DNA of 64,000 nucleotides from contig JAWLCW010000023.1 in assembly GCA_041686935.1 (NCBI GenBank), forward strand, positions 43,925-107,924. The letters are read 5' to 3'. The stretch's first letter is position 1. Each line of letters begins with the position of its first letter. Shown here piece after piece: positions 17,078-25,819 of this stretch. The notes beneath the pieces are model-generated. The model did no database searches. It saw nothing but the letters and a program-made list of their open reading frames with translations, and had not been told where the DNA came from. Position numbers and translations under genes: made by a program. Origin of the DNA: Mariniphaga sp041686935. GTDB lineage: Bacteria > Bacteroidota > Bacteroidia > Bacteroidales > Prolixibacteraceae.

Positions 17078-18097
17078 TTATTTGAGTAAGTTAAAGCTTA
17101 GGGGAATGCCTTTTCCTATATTCTCCTTTGCTACTTTGCCGAGAACATCTATTAGGTTTTTCGGATGCAGCCCATATCCCGGTCTTATCGATCTTACATT
17201 TTCTTCGGTAAAGGGTTCACCGGCTTTAATGTCTTTAACTACGAAAATGGAGCGGCGACGATTTTTATCGTTTTCGGAAACTTCGTAGGTTATTTTGCCT
17301 AAAGCTGCTTCTGCCTGGCGGACTGATTGTTCCATTTCCTTAAATTCGTGAGGTTCCATGGAGAAAGCAGAATCGGGGCCACCTAATTTACGGTCGAGAA
17401 TAAAATGTTTTTCCACAACCGTAGCTCCCAATGAAACTGCTACTGTTGGCACCAAACTACCCACGGTGTGGTCTGAAACTCCCACTTTTACTCCAAAACG
17501 TTGTTTCATATCAGGAAAGGTCAATAGGTTGGCATCTTCAATGGTCGCCGGGTATTGCGATGTGCATTTTAGCAAGGTGATGTCATTGTTGCCCACATTC
17601 CGGCAGGTTTCCAAGGCCAGTTGTATGTCCTCAATTTCAGCTACTCCGGTTGAAATAATCATTGGTTTTCCTTTGGATGCCGCGTATTCTATCAATGGAA
17701 TATCCGTTATTTCAAACGAAGCAATTTTATACATGGAAACATCGATGCTCTCCAGGAAATCAACTCCCTCTTTATCGAACGGAGAGGAAAAGAAAACAAG
17801 TCCGAGCTCTTCGGCAATTTTTTTGAGTTTGGGTTGCCATTCGTAGGGCATGGCAGCTTCTGAATATAGTTTCCAGGGCGTATAACCTTGCCATAAACCT
17901 TTGGTTCGGGGGGCAAAATAGCCGGTATTTAAATCAATGGTCAGGCTTTCGGGCTTGTAGGTTTGCACTTTTACTGCATCGGCACCCGCTTCGGCCATTG
18001 CTTCAATGGTTTTTACTGCCAGGTTAAAATCGTTGTTGTGGTTGGCTGAGAGTTCTGCGATGATGAATGTTTTATCTTTTAAAATAATTGGGCTCAT
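17078..18097 (-). CDS. pseI: Pseudaminic acid synthase
   Basis: 339 aa. NeuB-family TIM barrel with AELSANHNNDFNLAVKTIE at residue 14, GADAVKVQTYKPESLTI near 40 and metal/PEP-binding SDHTVG near 215, then a C-terminal SAF (antifreeze-like) domain (RRSIFVVKDIKAGEPFTEE). It condenses the 6-deoxy-altrose diacetamido sugar with PEP to give pseudaminic acid. KVQTYKPESLTI and its setting next to pseG/pseH favour PseI over sialic or legionaminic synthase. Confidence 0.9.
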   Translation of the reverse strand: MSPIILKDKTFIIAELSANHNNDFNLAVKTIEAMAEAGADAVKVQTYKPESLTIDLNTGYFAPRTKGLWQGYTPWKLYSEAAMPYEWQPKLKKIAEELGLVFFSSPFDKEGVDFLESIDVSMYKIASFEITDIPLIEYAASKGKPMIISTGVAEIEDIQLALETCRNVGNNDITLLKCTSQYPATIEDANLLTFPDMKQRFGVKVGVSDHTVGSLVPTVAVSLGATVVEKHFILDRKLGGPDSAFSMEPHEFKEMEQSVRQAEAALGKITYEVSENDKNRRRSIFVVKDIKAGEPFTEENVRSIRPGYGLHPKNLIDVLGKVAKENIGKGIPLSFNLLK

Positions 18098-18624
18098 TTT
18101 AGATCTTTCTTTTCAATTTCCATAATCAAAACAGGATATGCTTTGCCGGATTGATTTATGATTGTTTTTTCTTTTGTTTTAAATCCGAGCTTTTCATTTA
18201 GTTTAATATTAGGGTTATTATTTATCATGGTTCTGACAGATATTTTTTTAAATCCCAAATCATCAAATCCATGGTTTAGCCATAAACGAAAAGCTTCTTT
18301 GGCATAACCACCTCCCCAATAATTTTTATTTCCAAGCATCTTGCCCGCCTCGGCCTGGCTTCCTTTAATATTAATAAAATTGACTGTGCCAATACATTGA
18401 TTGTTTTTTGTGTCACAAATAATATAATCAATTCTTTTTGAAGCATTTTGTTTTTTATACCATTCAAGATGTTTTTCAATTGTTAGTTCTTCTTGGTTAA
18501 ACATCCATTTTTTTATTTCAGGATCATTTCTCCATTCAACAATAAAAGAGGCATCATCTTCAATCATTTTTCTCAGGTAAATTCTTTCACCATATATAAT
18601 TTCATTTTCAGTTTCTTTGCTCAT
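18094..18624 (-). CDS. pseH: PseH-like N-acetyltransferase
   Basis: Start placed at ATG 18624 (176 aa, MSKETENEIIYGERIYLRKM), because an upstream in-frame start at 18678 would overlap pseG by 70 bp. GNAT features: DASFIVEWRNDPEIKKWMF, YIICDTKNNQCIGTVNFINI, GKMLGNKNYWGGGYAKEAF and NNPNIKLNEKLGFK. PseH acetylates the 4-amino group of UDP-4-amino-4,6-dideoxy-AltNAc. The pseG-pseH-pseI order supports it. Confidence 0.85.
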   Translation of the reverse strand: MSKETENEIIYGERIYLRKMIEDDASFIVEWRNDPEIKKWMFNQEELTIEKHLEWYKKQNASKRIDYIICDTKNNQCIGTVNFINIKGSQAEAGKMLGNKNYWGGGYAKEAFRLWLNHGFDDLGFKKISVRTMINNNPNIKLNEKLGFKTKEKTIINQSGKAYPVLIMEIEKKDLK

Positions 18625-19621
18625 ATTCCAATTGATTAAATATTTTAAAAACAATTCTTTCCGGCCCCAAGGTGTCAATGTTTAATTTTCTTTTTTTATA
18701 TTTTTTATTTAATACTTCAATAAAATTATTCAAACCATATTTTTTCAATGTTAATTCAAAAGATTTTACATTTTCGAAGCTTAAGGCAAAATTACATTTT
18801 TCCCAGGCTTTTGCATTGGGAATTTGGTTTTCTGCAAACGGAATAATTAACATGGGAATGTTTAATGCTGCTAATTCAAAGGTGGTTACACCACCAGCAA
18901 CGATAGCCACTTCACACTTTTGATAAATTGGAATAACATCTGTTGTATTCAGATGTAAAATAACATTAGTTCGATTGCCAGCTATATGAATTAGTTTTTC
19001 ATCGCGGGTAATAATATCGAATTGATAATCTTTATTTGTTATTAATGATTTTATTAATTGAATAACTTCCAGTGGATAGCTTCCACCACCCATGGCAATT
19101 AAGATTCTGTTTTTTGCCGGACTACATTTTAGGTTAGAGAGAGATTGTCTGATTATAGCATACTTGTATCCAATACACAGACCGGTGTTTTTACTCGTTA
19201 TCTTTTTGTAGTCATTTTCGCTTGCTGATATGTTTGCATTGATAACAACATCTGCCAATATTCTACTCTTTGCTTCAAAATCAAACTGTGCCCATTTAAT
19301 GCCATAGGATCTTAGCTTTTCCTGATATAATATATCATGGCCGTAATGATCCAGTATTAAAAATGAAAATTTATTTTGGAAGGTACTTTTTATTGTTTCA
19401 ATATCCTGTTCTTTAGTAAGTTCATCTGTCAATATTTTGAAATTTTGTTTTATTATCGTTTCATCTTTCAGAAATGAATTAATCATTTCTTGAGCATCTG
19501 TTTTTATCAGAAAAAAGGAATCTATATTTTTTTTATTAAATGCTTCGCTAAGTGCCAAACACCTGGTAAGGTGTCCTAAACCAGCAACCCTTCCTGCATT
19601 TAAACGAAACAATACCTTCAT
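18608..19621 (-). CDS. pseG: PseG UDP-sugar hydrolase
   Basis: 337 aa, MurG-like GT-B fold. N-terminus RLNAGRVAGLGHLTRCLALS carries the GxGHxxR motif, with catalytic-type His. IAMGGGSYPLEVIQLIKSL is near residue 175 and VAGGVTTFELAALNIPMLIIP near 240. PseG removes UDP from UDP-2,4-diacetamido-2,4,6-trideoxy-beta-L-altrose. It overlaps pseH by 17 bp and abuts pseF. Confidence 0.9.
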   Translation of the reverse strand: MKVLFRLNAGRVAGLGHLTRCLALSEAFNKKNIDSFFLIKTDAQEMINSFLKDETIIKQNFKILTDELTKEQDIETIKSTFQNKFSFLILDHYGHDILYQEKLRSYGIKWAQFDFEAKSRILADVVINANISASENDYKKITSKNTGLCIGYKYAIIRQSLSNLKCSPAKNRILIAMGGGSYPLEVIQLIKSLITNKDYQFDIITRDEKLIHIAGNRTNVILHLNTTDVIPIYQKCEVAIVAGGVTTFELAALNIPMLIIPFAENQIPNAKAWEKCNFALSFENVKSFELTLKKYGLNNFIEVLNKKYKKRKLNIDTLGPERIVFKIFNQLEYEQRN

Positions 19622-20302
19622 CTAAATTGATTTATTTTGAAGCTTATATTTGAGTTCAGCCATTTCCCAATCTTCTGCGGAGTCTATATCCTGAACGTAG
19701 ATTTCAGATATTTCAAAACCGTATTTATTTGTTCCTCTTAATCCGGCAGTATAATTCATCCAATAAAACTGTCCGGTATCGTGGTATGCTGGTTCCAAAT
19801 CCTGTGAGCGTGTGTTTTGGTATTCGGGATAAAACATGCTTACTTTTTCATTGTCATCTAATTTCACCGCGCGCTGTATAGGATAGGAAAAGCGTACAAC
19901 TGGTCTTACCGAATCAGCTTTTTTGCTTATGAGCAATTCATAGCCCGTTTTTAAATTTACAACCGTGATTAATGGAGCTGTTGGCAATATACAACAGATA
20001 TTATCGAACTTTTTATTTAAAGCCAGATACTCGTTTTTTACCTCATCAATTACATCGGCCAGCGTAGCAAAATCGTTTGCATTTTCAGGGGAACGCATAA
20101 AAGGCACTTTGGCTCCATGTTTTTTAGCAATGTCTGCAATCTCCGGGTCATCGGTTGAAACCATTATTTCGTCAAACAGATTCGATTTCTGAGCGGCTTC
20201 AATGGAATATGCAACGATGGGTTTACCCAAAAAATCTTTAATATTCTTCAGGGGAATGCGTTTGCTGCCGCCACGAGCCGGGATGATGCAGAGATTATCC
20301 AT
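19622..20302 (-). CDS. pseF: Pseudaminic acid cytidylyltransferase
   Basis: The start is chosen at ATG 20302 (226 aa, MDNLCIIPARGGSKRIP), which overlaps the pseC stop as ATGGATAA. A start at 20323 is possible. IPARGGSKRIPLKNIKDFLG is the CMP-sugar synthetase signature, VSTDDPEIADIAKKHGA follows, and PTAPLI sits near residue 110. It activates Pse with CTP. It supplies the donor for the locus's nonulosonate transferase. Confidence 0.9.
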   Translation of the reverse strand: MDNLCIIPARGGSKRIPLKNIKDFLGKPIVAYSIEAAQKSNLFDEIMVSTDDPEIADIAKKHGAKVPFMRSPENANDFATLADVIDEVKNEYLALNKKFDNICCILPTAPLITVVNLKTGYELLISKKADSVRPVVRFSYPIQRAVKLDDNEKVSMFYPEYQNTRSQDLEPAYHDTGQFYWMNYTAGLRGTNKYGFEISEIYVQDIDSAEDWEMAELKYKLQNKSI

Positions 20303-21446
20303 AGAACTCATTAATTTTTTCAATTACAAAAGCCTGTTCTTCCTTGGTTAATGTGGGATAAACGGGTAAACTTAAACAATGTTCATAATAATTTTCTGCA
20401 ATGGGTAAATCATCTTCTTTCCAACCAAATTGCCTGTAGTATGGCATCAGGTGAACCGGAATATAATGTACCTGTGCCAATATATTATGTGAGCGTAGGT
20501 AATTTATAAGTTCCGTTCTTTTTTCAAATTCAGCCACATAAAGATGGTAAGCATGGCCTTCAATTACTCCGCTTTCCCCTTTAACATAAGCTTTGGCAGA
20601 ATATTCTTTATTATAAACTTCTGCGATTTCGTAACGGCGTTTAAGTCCTTTATCTGCTCTTTTTAACTGGCTGGTAGCCAAGGCCGCCTGAAAATCGGTA
20701 AGCCGGTAATTAAAACCCAGCTCCTGCATCTCGTAGTACCAGATGCCATGATTATATTGCCGAAGTTCAGGTTTTTGTTGAATACCATGCGAACGCAGGT
20801 TACGTAATTTATGGTATAGCTCTTCGTTGTTTGTAGTAATCATACCTCCCTCTCCCGCAGCAATATGTTTTACCGGATGAAATGAAAAAATTGCGAGGTC
20901 GGCAAACTGTCCGTTACCGCAAAGTTGTTTTTGGCCGGCAGAATCAACAAAATATCCTCCGGGTGCATGGCAGGCATCTTCTATAATCCACAATCCGTGC
21001 TTATCAGCAAGTTTACGAAATGCTTCCAGATCAACAGCTCTTCCGGCAAAATCCACCGGTATAATTCCTTTGTATGTTCCTTCCGGATCAGATTGAAGTA
21101 GTTTTTCAACTTCGTTTATATCCAATAAATATGTTTCAGGGTCAATGTCGGCAAAAACTACATCACCTCCGGCATAACGAACACAATTGGCGGTAGCTGC
21201 AAAAGTAATTGGTGTTGTAATTACTTTATCACCAGGCTTAACGCCTAGAGCAAGGGTACATAAATGAAGTGCTGCAGTTCCATTGGAAACAGCAACTGCA
21301 TATTTGACTCCAATATAATTGGCAAATGCTTCTTCAAATTCTGCAATTTTGGGTCCCTGGGTTAACCAGTCTGATTTCAGTACATCTACAACAGCCTGAA
21401 TATCTTCCTCTGTTATGTTTTGTCGGCCGTATGGTATTTTTTTCAT
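20295..21446 (-). CDS. pseC: PseC aminotransferase, first gene of the operon
   Basis: 383 aa, DegT family. KKIPYGRQNITEEDIQAV and LKSDWLTQGPKIAEFE at the N-terminus are PseC-like, and the PLP lysine is in FSFHPVKHIAAGEGG near residue 188. It aminates C4 of UDP-2-acetamido-2,6-dideoxy-beta-L-arabino-hexos-4-ulose. It is the most upstream gene of a block of tightly spaced genes reaching to the left; no pseB lies beside it, unlike typical pse operons. Confidence 0.92.
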   Translation of the reverse strand: MKKIPYGRQNITEEDIQAVVDVLKSDWLTQGPKIAEFEEAFANYIGVKYAVAVSNGTAALHLCTLALGVKPGDKVITTPITFAATANCVRYAGGDVVFADIDPETYLLDINEVEKLLQSDPEGTYKGIIPVDFAGRAVDLEAFRKLADKHGLWIIEDACHAPGGYFVDSAGQKQLCGNGQFADLAIFSFHPVKHIAAGEGGMITTNNEELYHKLRNLRSHGIQQKPELRQYNHGIWYYEMQELGFNYRLTDFQAALATSQLKRADKGLKRRYEIAEVYNKEYSAKAYVKGESGVIEGHAYHLYVAEFEKRTELINYLRSHNILAQVHYIPVHLMPYYRQFGWKEDDLPIAENYYEHCLSLPVYPTLTKEEQAFVIEKINEFYG

Positions 21447-22018
21447 TTTTGTAAATTTTTAAAATAACTCTGTTAAAAGTAATTATTCAACTTTTATAGC
21501 TAGTTGTCTTATTTCTTGTGCTAGAAAACTTCTTTTACAATTATTGAATTCGTTACTTTTTCTAAATTAAAATTGTTAAGTAGTTGTTGTCGTTTTGGTT
21601 AAAAATTATATGATATAAATTTTCAGGTGTCAAAGATAAACAAAATGGCAGACAGGGGGATGGGGGAAGGGGGAAAAGTTTCGGGTTTAAAGATTTTCTA
21701 ATTATCTAAGTACTAAAATTCGTGAGGCTGCTTCGGAAGTTTTTTTGCCTTCGTTTCTCTTCGGCACCCCGAGTACTCGGGGCCCCTCGCAGACTCGTAC
21801 TACAAATGTTGTATTTTCTCGGGAATTTGTACCACGAATGTTGTTTTGTGCAAGAATTTCTTATTCCAAATTTAATTAGGTGCAGGATTCCGCGAGGCGA
21901 TGCAACAAGGCTGAGTAGTGCGGACGGGTATGTCTTGCTGAACAGTTCATTCAGAAAAAGAGCCGAAGCGGTCTTACGCCCCCAGTACATTAAAGTATAT
22001 TGTACAAGTCTTTCCATT
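21447..22018. other. Intergenic region: AT-rich leader, repeat, and unexplained GC-richer block
   Basis: From 21447 to 21630 the DNA is AT-rich and should hold the pse operon promoter and 5' UTR. From 21628 to about 21690 it carries a repeat found again at 23.5 and 26.2 kb. From 21720 to 22018 it is compositionally different, with a perfect 16-bp palindrome CCCCGAGTACTCGGGG at 21767-21782. A 114-codon minus-strand frame there has no recognisable domain and is not called as a gene. Confidence 0.5.
21628..21690 (-). promoter_or_regulatory. Repeat copy 1 with a TAnnTTTG-like box upstream of pseC
   Basis: The plus-strand block caaagataaacaaaatggca, followed by gacagggggatggggg and aaaagtttcggg, recurs almost unchanged near 23550 and 26191. 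On the minus strand caaagata reads TATCTTTG, a match to the Bacteroidota -7 box TAnnTTTG. All three copies lie 70-190 bp upstream of a minus-strand start. No TTTG is at the usual -33 distance, so promoter activity is uncertain. Confidence 0.35.
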
Positions 22019-23401
22019 CTAATCACGTTCAATAATTTGCCAGTAGCCACCTTTTGGGGAGCCGATGCGTTCGATAATATTATCCTCTTTCAACCGTGCA
22101 ATATCCCTGACAATGGTCATCTTTGTTACAGACAGTTTTTTTGCCAGTTGTGTCATTGTAATTTGATTGTTTTCCTGAATCAATCTAATAATTTGATTTC
22201 TTCGATTATCGGTAACATTATCGGTAACATTATCGGTAACATTATCGGTAACATTATCGGTGACCCTATCACCGACCTTTTCACCGACCTTATCGGTGAT
22301 ATTTGATTTCATTGTCACCCAAAAAGAATCGGAGAATTCAAAATTAACCTCATTGCCGTTTTTGATACATGCATTGGTTACGCGTTTAATACCAGTGCCG
22401 GCTTTTTCCATAAAATCGGTACGGGCCAGTAAATCAACCAGCAACCGATTTCTGGCCTCGCTTTTTTTGCCAAACTCGCTTTTCGGGAAAAGTAGTTCTC
22501 CCTTGTTGTTGATAATTATACTGCTTTTAAGTTTTTCCACTGCAATAGTATCGCCCATGAAATAATCAAAGTGGATAACGGCATTTACGATTGCTTCGCG
22601 GTATGCTTCAATAGGGTATTCGGGGAATTCATCTCGCTTCAGGTCTTTGATTTCAAACCTCACCGGTATTCGTTCTTTCAGGTATGTAATGGCAAATTCG
22701 ATATTTCCAATGATTCCGCGGTCAACCTCTTTTTTATCGAGTATATCAACACGTTTGTTGTCGTTGAAATGAATGCACCGGATTTTAGAACTTATGATGT
22801 ATTTATAAGGTTGTTTTGCAAAATAGAGCACTCCGGCGTTGGTCATTCCTTCACTGGTAAGCACCCGCAGGTTTCTCAGGATTTCTTCCTTAGGCAAATT
22901 GTTGGAGATTCGTGCCAATTTGAGGTAATATTCAAATTTTTCGTCATCGAAGTCTTTCCAGTCAAAATCGGTGCAAAATTGTTCGTCGTAGCGAATTTTT
23001 CCTGTTTTTATAGCCAGCGCCAGGATTTCGTCGCGGCTCATTTTTTGTGAATTGGCGCCCATACGCATAAAAAACCCGGAAGCACAGGAGTAGGGTTTAT
23101 TTATGCCTTCTTTTACTTCGATGGCCAGTGCATTTTGTATTTGAGTTAAAAGAACAGCAACTGGCGGGTCGCAATTCCGGGCTGTATCTTGTATCTGCGA
23201 TTTCAGCCTGTTTGATGTTTCAATGCCTTTTATTTTTCCGTTATCGGTAATTCCAAGATAAATAACGCCACCAGATGCATTGGCAAAAGCAACCATTTCT
23301 TTGGGCAGGTTTTTATCGGGCAACTCCTTGAATTCAATGAACTGGCCTTCGCCAAGTTCCAGAGCTGCATTTAAATCCAATATGATTTGTTGCTTTGCCA
23401 T
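22019..23401 (-). CDS. AlbA_2/Schlafen-like ATP-binding regulator with wHTH tail, paralogue 1
   Basis: 460 aa. An N-terminal AlbA_2 domain (EGQFIEFKELPDKNLPKEMV, then FANASGGVIYLGITDNG), a central HATPase_c_4-type domain (YREAIVNAVIHFDYF near residue 275, MEKAGTGIKRVTNAC near 338) and a C-terminal winged helix (TMTQLAKKLSVTKMTIVRDI). Between ATPase and wHTH lies a five-fold VTDN tetrapeptide repeat. The family is often annotated as a RecG-like or DNA-binding protein; its role is unknown, with transcriptional control or defence proposed. The second paralogue lies next door. Confidence 0.85.
   Translation of the reverse strand: MAKQQIILDLNAALELGEGQFIEFKELPDKNLPKEMVAFANASGGVIYLGITDNGKIKGIETSNRLKSQIQDTARNCDPPVAVLLTQIQNALAIEVKEGINKPYSCASGFFMRMGANSQKMSRDEILALAIKTGKIRYDEQFCTDFDWKDFDDEKFEYYLKLARISNNLPKEEILRNLRVLTSEGMTNAGVLYFAKQPYKYIISSKIRCIHFNDNKRVDILDKKEVDRGIIGNIEFAITYLKERIPVRFEIKDLKRDEFPEYPIEAYREAIVNAVIHFDYFMGDTIAVEKLKSSIIINNKGELLFPKSEFGKKSEARNRLLVDLLARTDFMEKAGTGIKRVTNACIKNGNEVNFEFSDSFWVTMKSNITDKVGEKVGDRVTDNVTDNVTDNVTDNVTDNRRNQIIRLIQENNQITMTQLAKKLSVTKMTIVRDIARLKEDNIIERIGSPKGGYWQIIERD
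22206..22260. repeat. 12-bp tandem repeat (ggtaacattatc) encoding VTDN
   Basis: More than four near-perfect 12-bp units run in frame through the hinge of paralogue 1, followed by a degenerate tail (tgaccctatcaccgac). Because 12 is divisible by 3, unit gain or loss changes hinge length without a frameshift. Confidence 0.9.
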
Positions 23402-23739
23402 TTTTAAAGTTCAGAGTTCATCCCGGTCAAAATTGCTCTTCAGGATTTCCTGTCCTGCTAAAACAGAAACTGTTATAACGGTACTGAGTAAAGAGAGTTG
23501 GTTATTCATTTTAAAATCAGAAAAATGTATCGTTTTTATTTTCAGGCGGCAAAGATAAACAAAATGGCAGACAGGGGGATGGGGAAAGGGGGAAAAGTTT
23601 CGGGTTCCGAGTTTAAAGTTTAAAGTTCAAGGTTCAAAGTTTAAGGTTTCAGGTTTACCCCGTGAAATGCGCCGGTGGGAGCGTATTTCACCGGGGTTGC
23701 GGGTTCATTGTTTGTGTCTAAGGTTCAGAGGTTGCTTTA
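23402..23739. other. Repeat-filled intergenic region between the two paralogues
   Basis: This holds copy 2 of the caaagata repeat (23534-23615; box at 23550-23557), a run of degenerate heptamers (gttcaag/gttcaaa/gtttaag types, 23605-23655), and a ccccgtgaaat...atttcaccgggg hairpin at 23658-23696. No gene is visible. The repeat lies about 150 bp upstream of paralogue 1 and may include its promoter. Confidence 0.6.
23658..23696. repeat. gtgaaat/atttcac hairpin 1
   Basis: Arms ccccgtgaaat and atttcaccgggg are complementary around a GC-rich loop. It is one of at least five in 23.6-27.8 kb sharing the arms but not the loops. Confidence 0.75.
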
Positions 23740-25113
23740 TTACTGAATGATGATCCATTTACCGTTTTTCCTGCCGCCTACCCTTCGTATCTTGTTCTTT
23801 TTCTTCAGATCATGCATATCCCGAAGAACAGTCCTTGAGGTTAATTTTAAGCGCGAAGCAATCTCGCCCGTAGTTATTGAGGGATTAGATTCAACGAGTT
23901 CAAGAATTTTTTTTATCCTTTTTTCTTTTGTGACATCTTTTGTGACATCTTTTGTGACATCTTTTGTGACATCCGTTTTTTCTTTAAACAAAACCACACG
24001 AAAACCATTAAAAACTTCTTCGAATTTAGGTTTTTTAACGCCATATTCTTCACAAATAATTATAATACGCTTGATTCCGGAGCCGTATCTTTCAATTAAA
24101 CCTACTTCCTTAAATGCTTTTGCAATAAGTTTATTTCTGGTTTTTGAGCTGTAGTTGCCCGACAACAAATCATCAATAGTTATGCCTCCGTAAAGTTTCC
24201 CGGGGTTAAAGAATTCTATCCGGTCGTCAAATATCTTAATTACGCTGGCACTACTGTCCCTGTAATCGCGATGTACCACCATATTTATCACGATTTCCCG
24301 AATGGCATCTAATGGATAATCAAAGCGCTCAGTTCGTTGTGGCTCGCCGGTAATGATATACTCAACCATTAAATGCTTCTTTATGAAGGCAATTATTTCA
24401 TCAATTTCAGTAAATAGATCAGTATTCAAGGAAATACTGTCAATGATGGTTGTCGGGCTCTTAAACCGGCCTACCTGTACATCGCTAATCAGGCAGTATT
24501 CTTTCACAAAAAGCAGATAGCCGCCAAATGTCAATTTATGGTCACGAATGATTTCCAGTTTTGCCAGAAATTCGAGGTGGGGCATTTTTATTTTTTTTTG
24601 CGTTCGTTGCTCAATGGTCTCAACAAAACGTTTCACTTTCCGGGCAGAGATATGTTCTGAGTTGTGGTTGGGGTCAGGATAAAAATCCCAACTTGTATTA
24701 ATGGTTTTAAGGTGCTCGTTAGCGATTTCACCGACACTCATCAAATGGTTTGAATTGGCCATGCGTTTAAAATACTTTCCCCGGGTTGCCACCGGTTTAA
24801 CCGGATATTCCTGTATGCTAAAAACAACAATGGTTTTGCTATCGATATAAAACGTATTCACATCGGGGATTAAGGATGGCGAGGTTTTGTTTTTAACTTC
24901 ATTCACCCAGTTTTGAACCGATTCTTCATTTAACGAAATACCTGTGACTTCCCCTTTAGGATTCAATCCTGTAATTATTTTTCCGCCGGAAGTATTAGCA
25001 AAAGCTACCAAAGTTTCAATCAATTCGTTATTGAAATTGCTTTTGAATTCCAATGATTCATTTTCGCCTGATTGAATAAGTTTTTCTATTTCGGCAGTGT
25101 TTGTCATTTGCAA
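23740..25113 (-). CDS. AlbA_2/Schlafen-like ATP-binding regulator with wHTH tail, paralogue 2
   Basis: 457 aa, same architecture as paralogue 1 but diverged: ESLEFKSNFNNELIETLVAF and TSGGKIITGLNPKGEVTGI at the N-terminus, REIVINMVVHRDYRDSSASV near residue 270, LIERYGSGIKRIIIICEEYG near 340, and a C-terminal wHTH (ITTGEIASRLKLTSRTVLRD). Its hinge carries four VTKD-type tetrapeptides. GxGI and N-x-x-x-H-R-D motifs suggest a retained nucleotide-binding fold. Tandem paralogues imply duplication or repeated capture at one hotspot. Confidence 0.85.
   Translation of the reverse strand: MQMTNTAEIEKLIQSGENESLEFKSNFNNELIETLVAFANTSGGKIITGLNPKGEVTGISLNEESVQNWVNEVKNKTSPSLIPDVNTFYIDSKTIVVFSIQEYPVKPVATRGKYFKRMANSNHLMSVGEIANEHLKTINTSWDFYPDPNHNSEHISARKVKRFVETIEQRTQKKIKMPHLEFLAKLEIIRDHKLTFGGYLLFVKEYCLISDVQVGRFKSPTTIIDSISLNTDLFTEIDEIIAFIKKHLMVEYIITGEPQRTERFDYPLDAIREIVINMVVHRDYRDSSASVIKIFDDRIEFFNPGKLYGGITIDDLLSGNYSSKTRNKLIAKAFKEVGLIERYGSGIKRIIIICEEYGVKKPKFEEVFNGFRVVLFKEKTDVTKDVTKDVTKDVTKEKRIKKILELVESNPSITTGEIASRLKLTSRTVLRDMHDLKKKNKIRRVGGRKNGKWIIIQ
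23929..23974. repeat. 12-bp tandem repeat (tgtgacatcttt) encoding VTKD
   Basis: About 3.8 near-identical 12-bp units sit in frame at the hinge of paralogue 2. The unit differs in DNA and protein sequence from the one in paralogue 1 but has the same length and location. Confidence 0.9.
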
Positions 25114-25173
25114 ATTGTTTTCTTCAAATGTATTAAAACCGTTGGTAAAATCAAAGAGGGAGAAGAGTTCAAA

Positions 25174-25320
25174 GTTTTCAGTCGCAGGTTTCAGTCGCAG
25201 CTTTCAGTCGCAGTTTTCAGTCGCAGTTTTCAGGTTGCGGGTTTACCCCCTGATGAAATTTACTTCGTATTTCATGGGGCAGGCCGTGAAATTCGACGGC
25301 AGGAGAAGATTTCACCGGGG
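25174..25320. repeat. 13-bp tandem repeat and two gtgaaat-type hairpins
   Basis: The first part (25174-25232) has about 4.5 copies of gttttcagtcgca with variation at the second and third bases. It is followed by hairpins with arms cccctgatgaaat/atttcatgggg (25246-25279) and ggccgtgaaat/atttcaccgggg (about 25283-25320). It fills the gap between the HEPN gene's 3' end and paralogue 2. Confidence 0.75.
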
Positions 25321-25336
25321 TTGCAAGTTGCATGTT

Positions 25337-25819
25337 TCATATTGATTTTAAAAGGTCTTTTGAATAGATTTCGAGTTTTTTCCAGATTTCAATTAACCGT
25401 TCAACCTCTTCAGGAAGAAGGTTTAGTTCTTCAATTTGTACCTCCTTGTAAAAGGGGTATTCGTGGGCAATATTATTTCGGGTCTGCCTGAGTTTTACCC
25501 AGTCTTTTGCATTTTCCAGCAAATTGAGTTTTTCCATTTTATAGAGAATATCGATAAAAGGAATGCCGGAAACATCTTCTTCGAGAGCTTCAAGCAGTTG
25601 CTTAAAGAGGCGGGTTCCCATACTGTCCTGTAGTTTCGAAAACCGGTAAATCAACTGATCGAACAGAGCCATTTCCAATGGTGTAATTTGTCCAAAGCCT
25701 GCTTCTGATAAGGGGAAATATTTTTTTACATTATCAAAAGCGAAAGTCATTCGTTGATGATGTAAATCGCAAATTGCAAGGGTTTCTGTTAATTTATCTT
25801 TCAATTCCTGTGTCAGCAT
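25337..25819 (-). CDS. HEPN-domain protein with Rx4H motif, toxin candidate
   Basis: 160 aa, helical. RNNIAHEYPFY contains R114-x4-H119, the HEPN ribonuclease motif. Upstream helices FDQLIYRFSKLQDSMGTRLF are also typical. Its start overlaps the nucleotidyltransferase stop by 7 bp. Pairing with an MNT partner makes it a HepT/MntA-like toxin-antitoxin module. Unlike the pair at 1.1-1.9 kb, this one keeps the RNase motif. Confidence 0.85.
   Translation of the reverse strand: MLTQELKDKLTETLAICDLHHQRMTFAFDNVKKYFPLSEAGFGQITPLEMALFDQLIYRFSKLQDSMGTRLFKQLLEALEEDVSGIPFIDILYKMEKLNLLENAKDWVKLRQTRNNIAHEYPFYKEVQIEELNLLPEEVERLIEIWKKLEIYSKDLLKSI

Noticed and set aside
21706..22050. 114-codon minus-strand frame overlapping paralogue 1's end
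   Set aside because: No recognisable domain, overlaps a real gene by 32 bp, and contains the 16-bp palindrome; described as an unexplained block instead.
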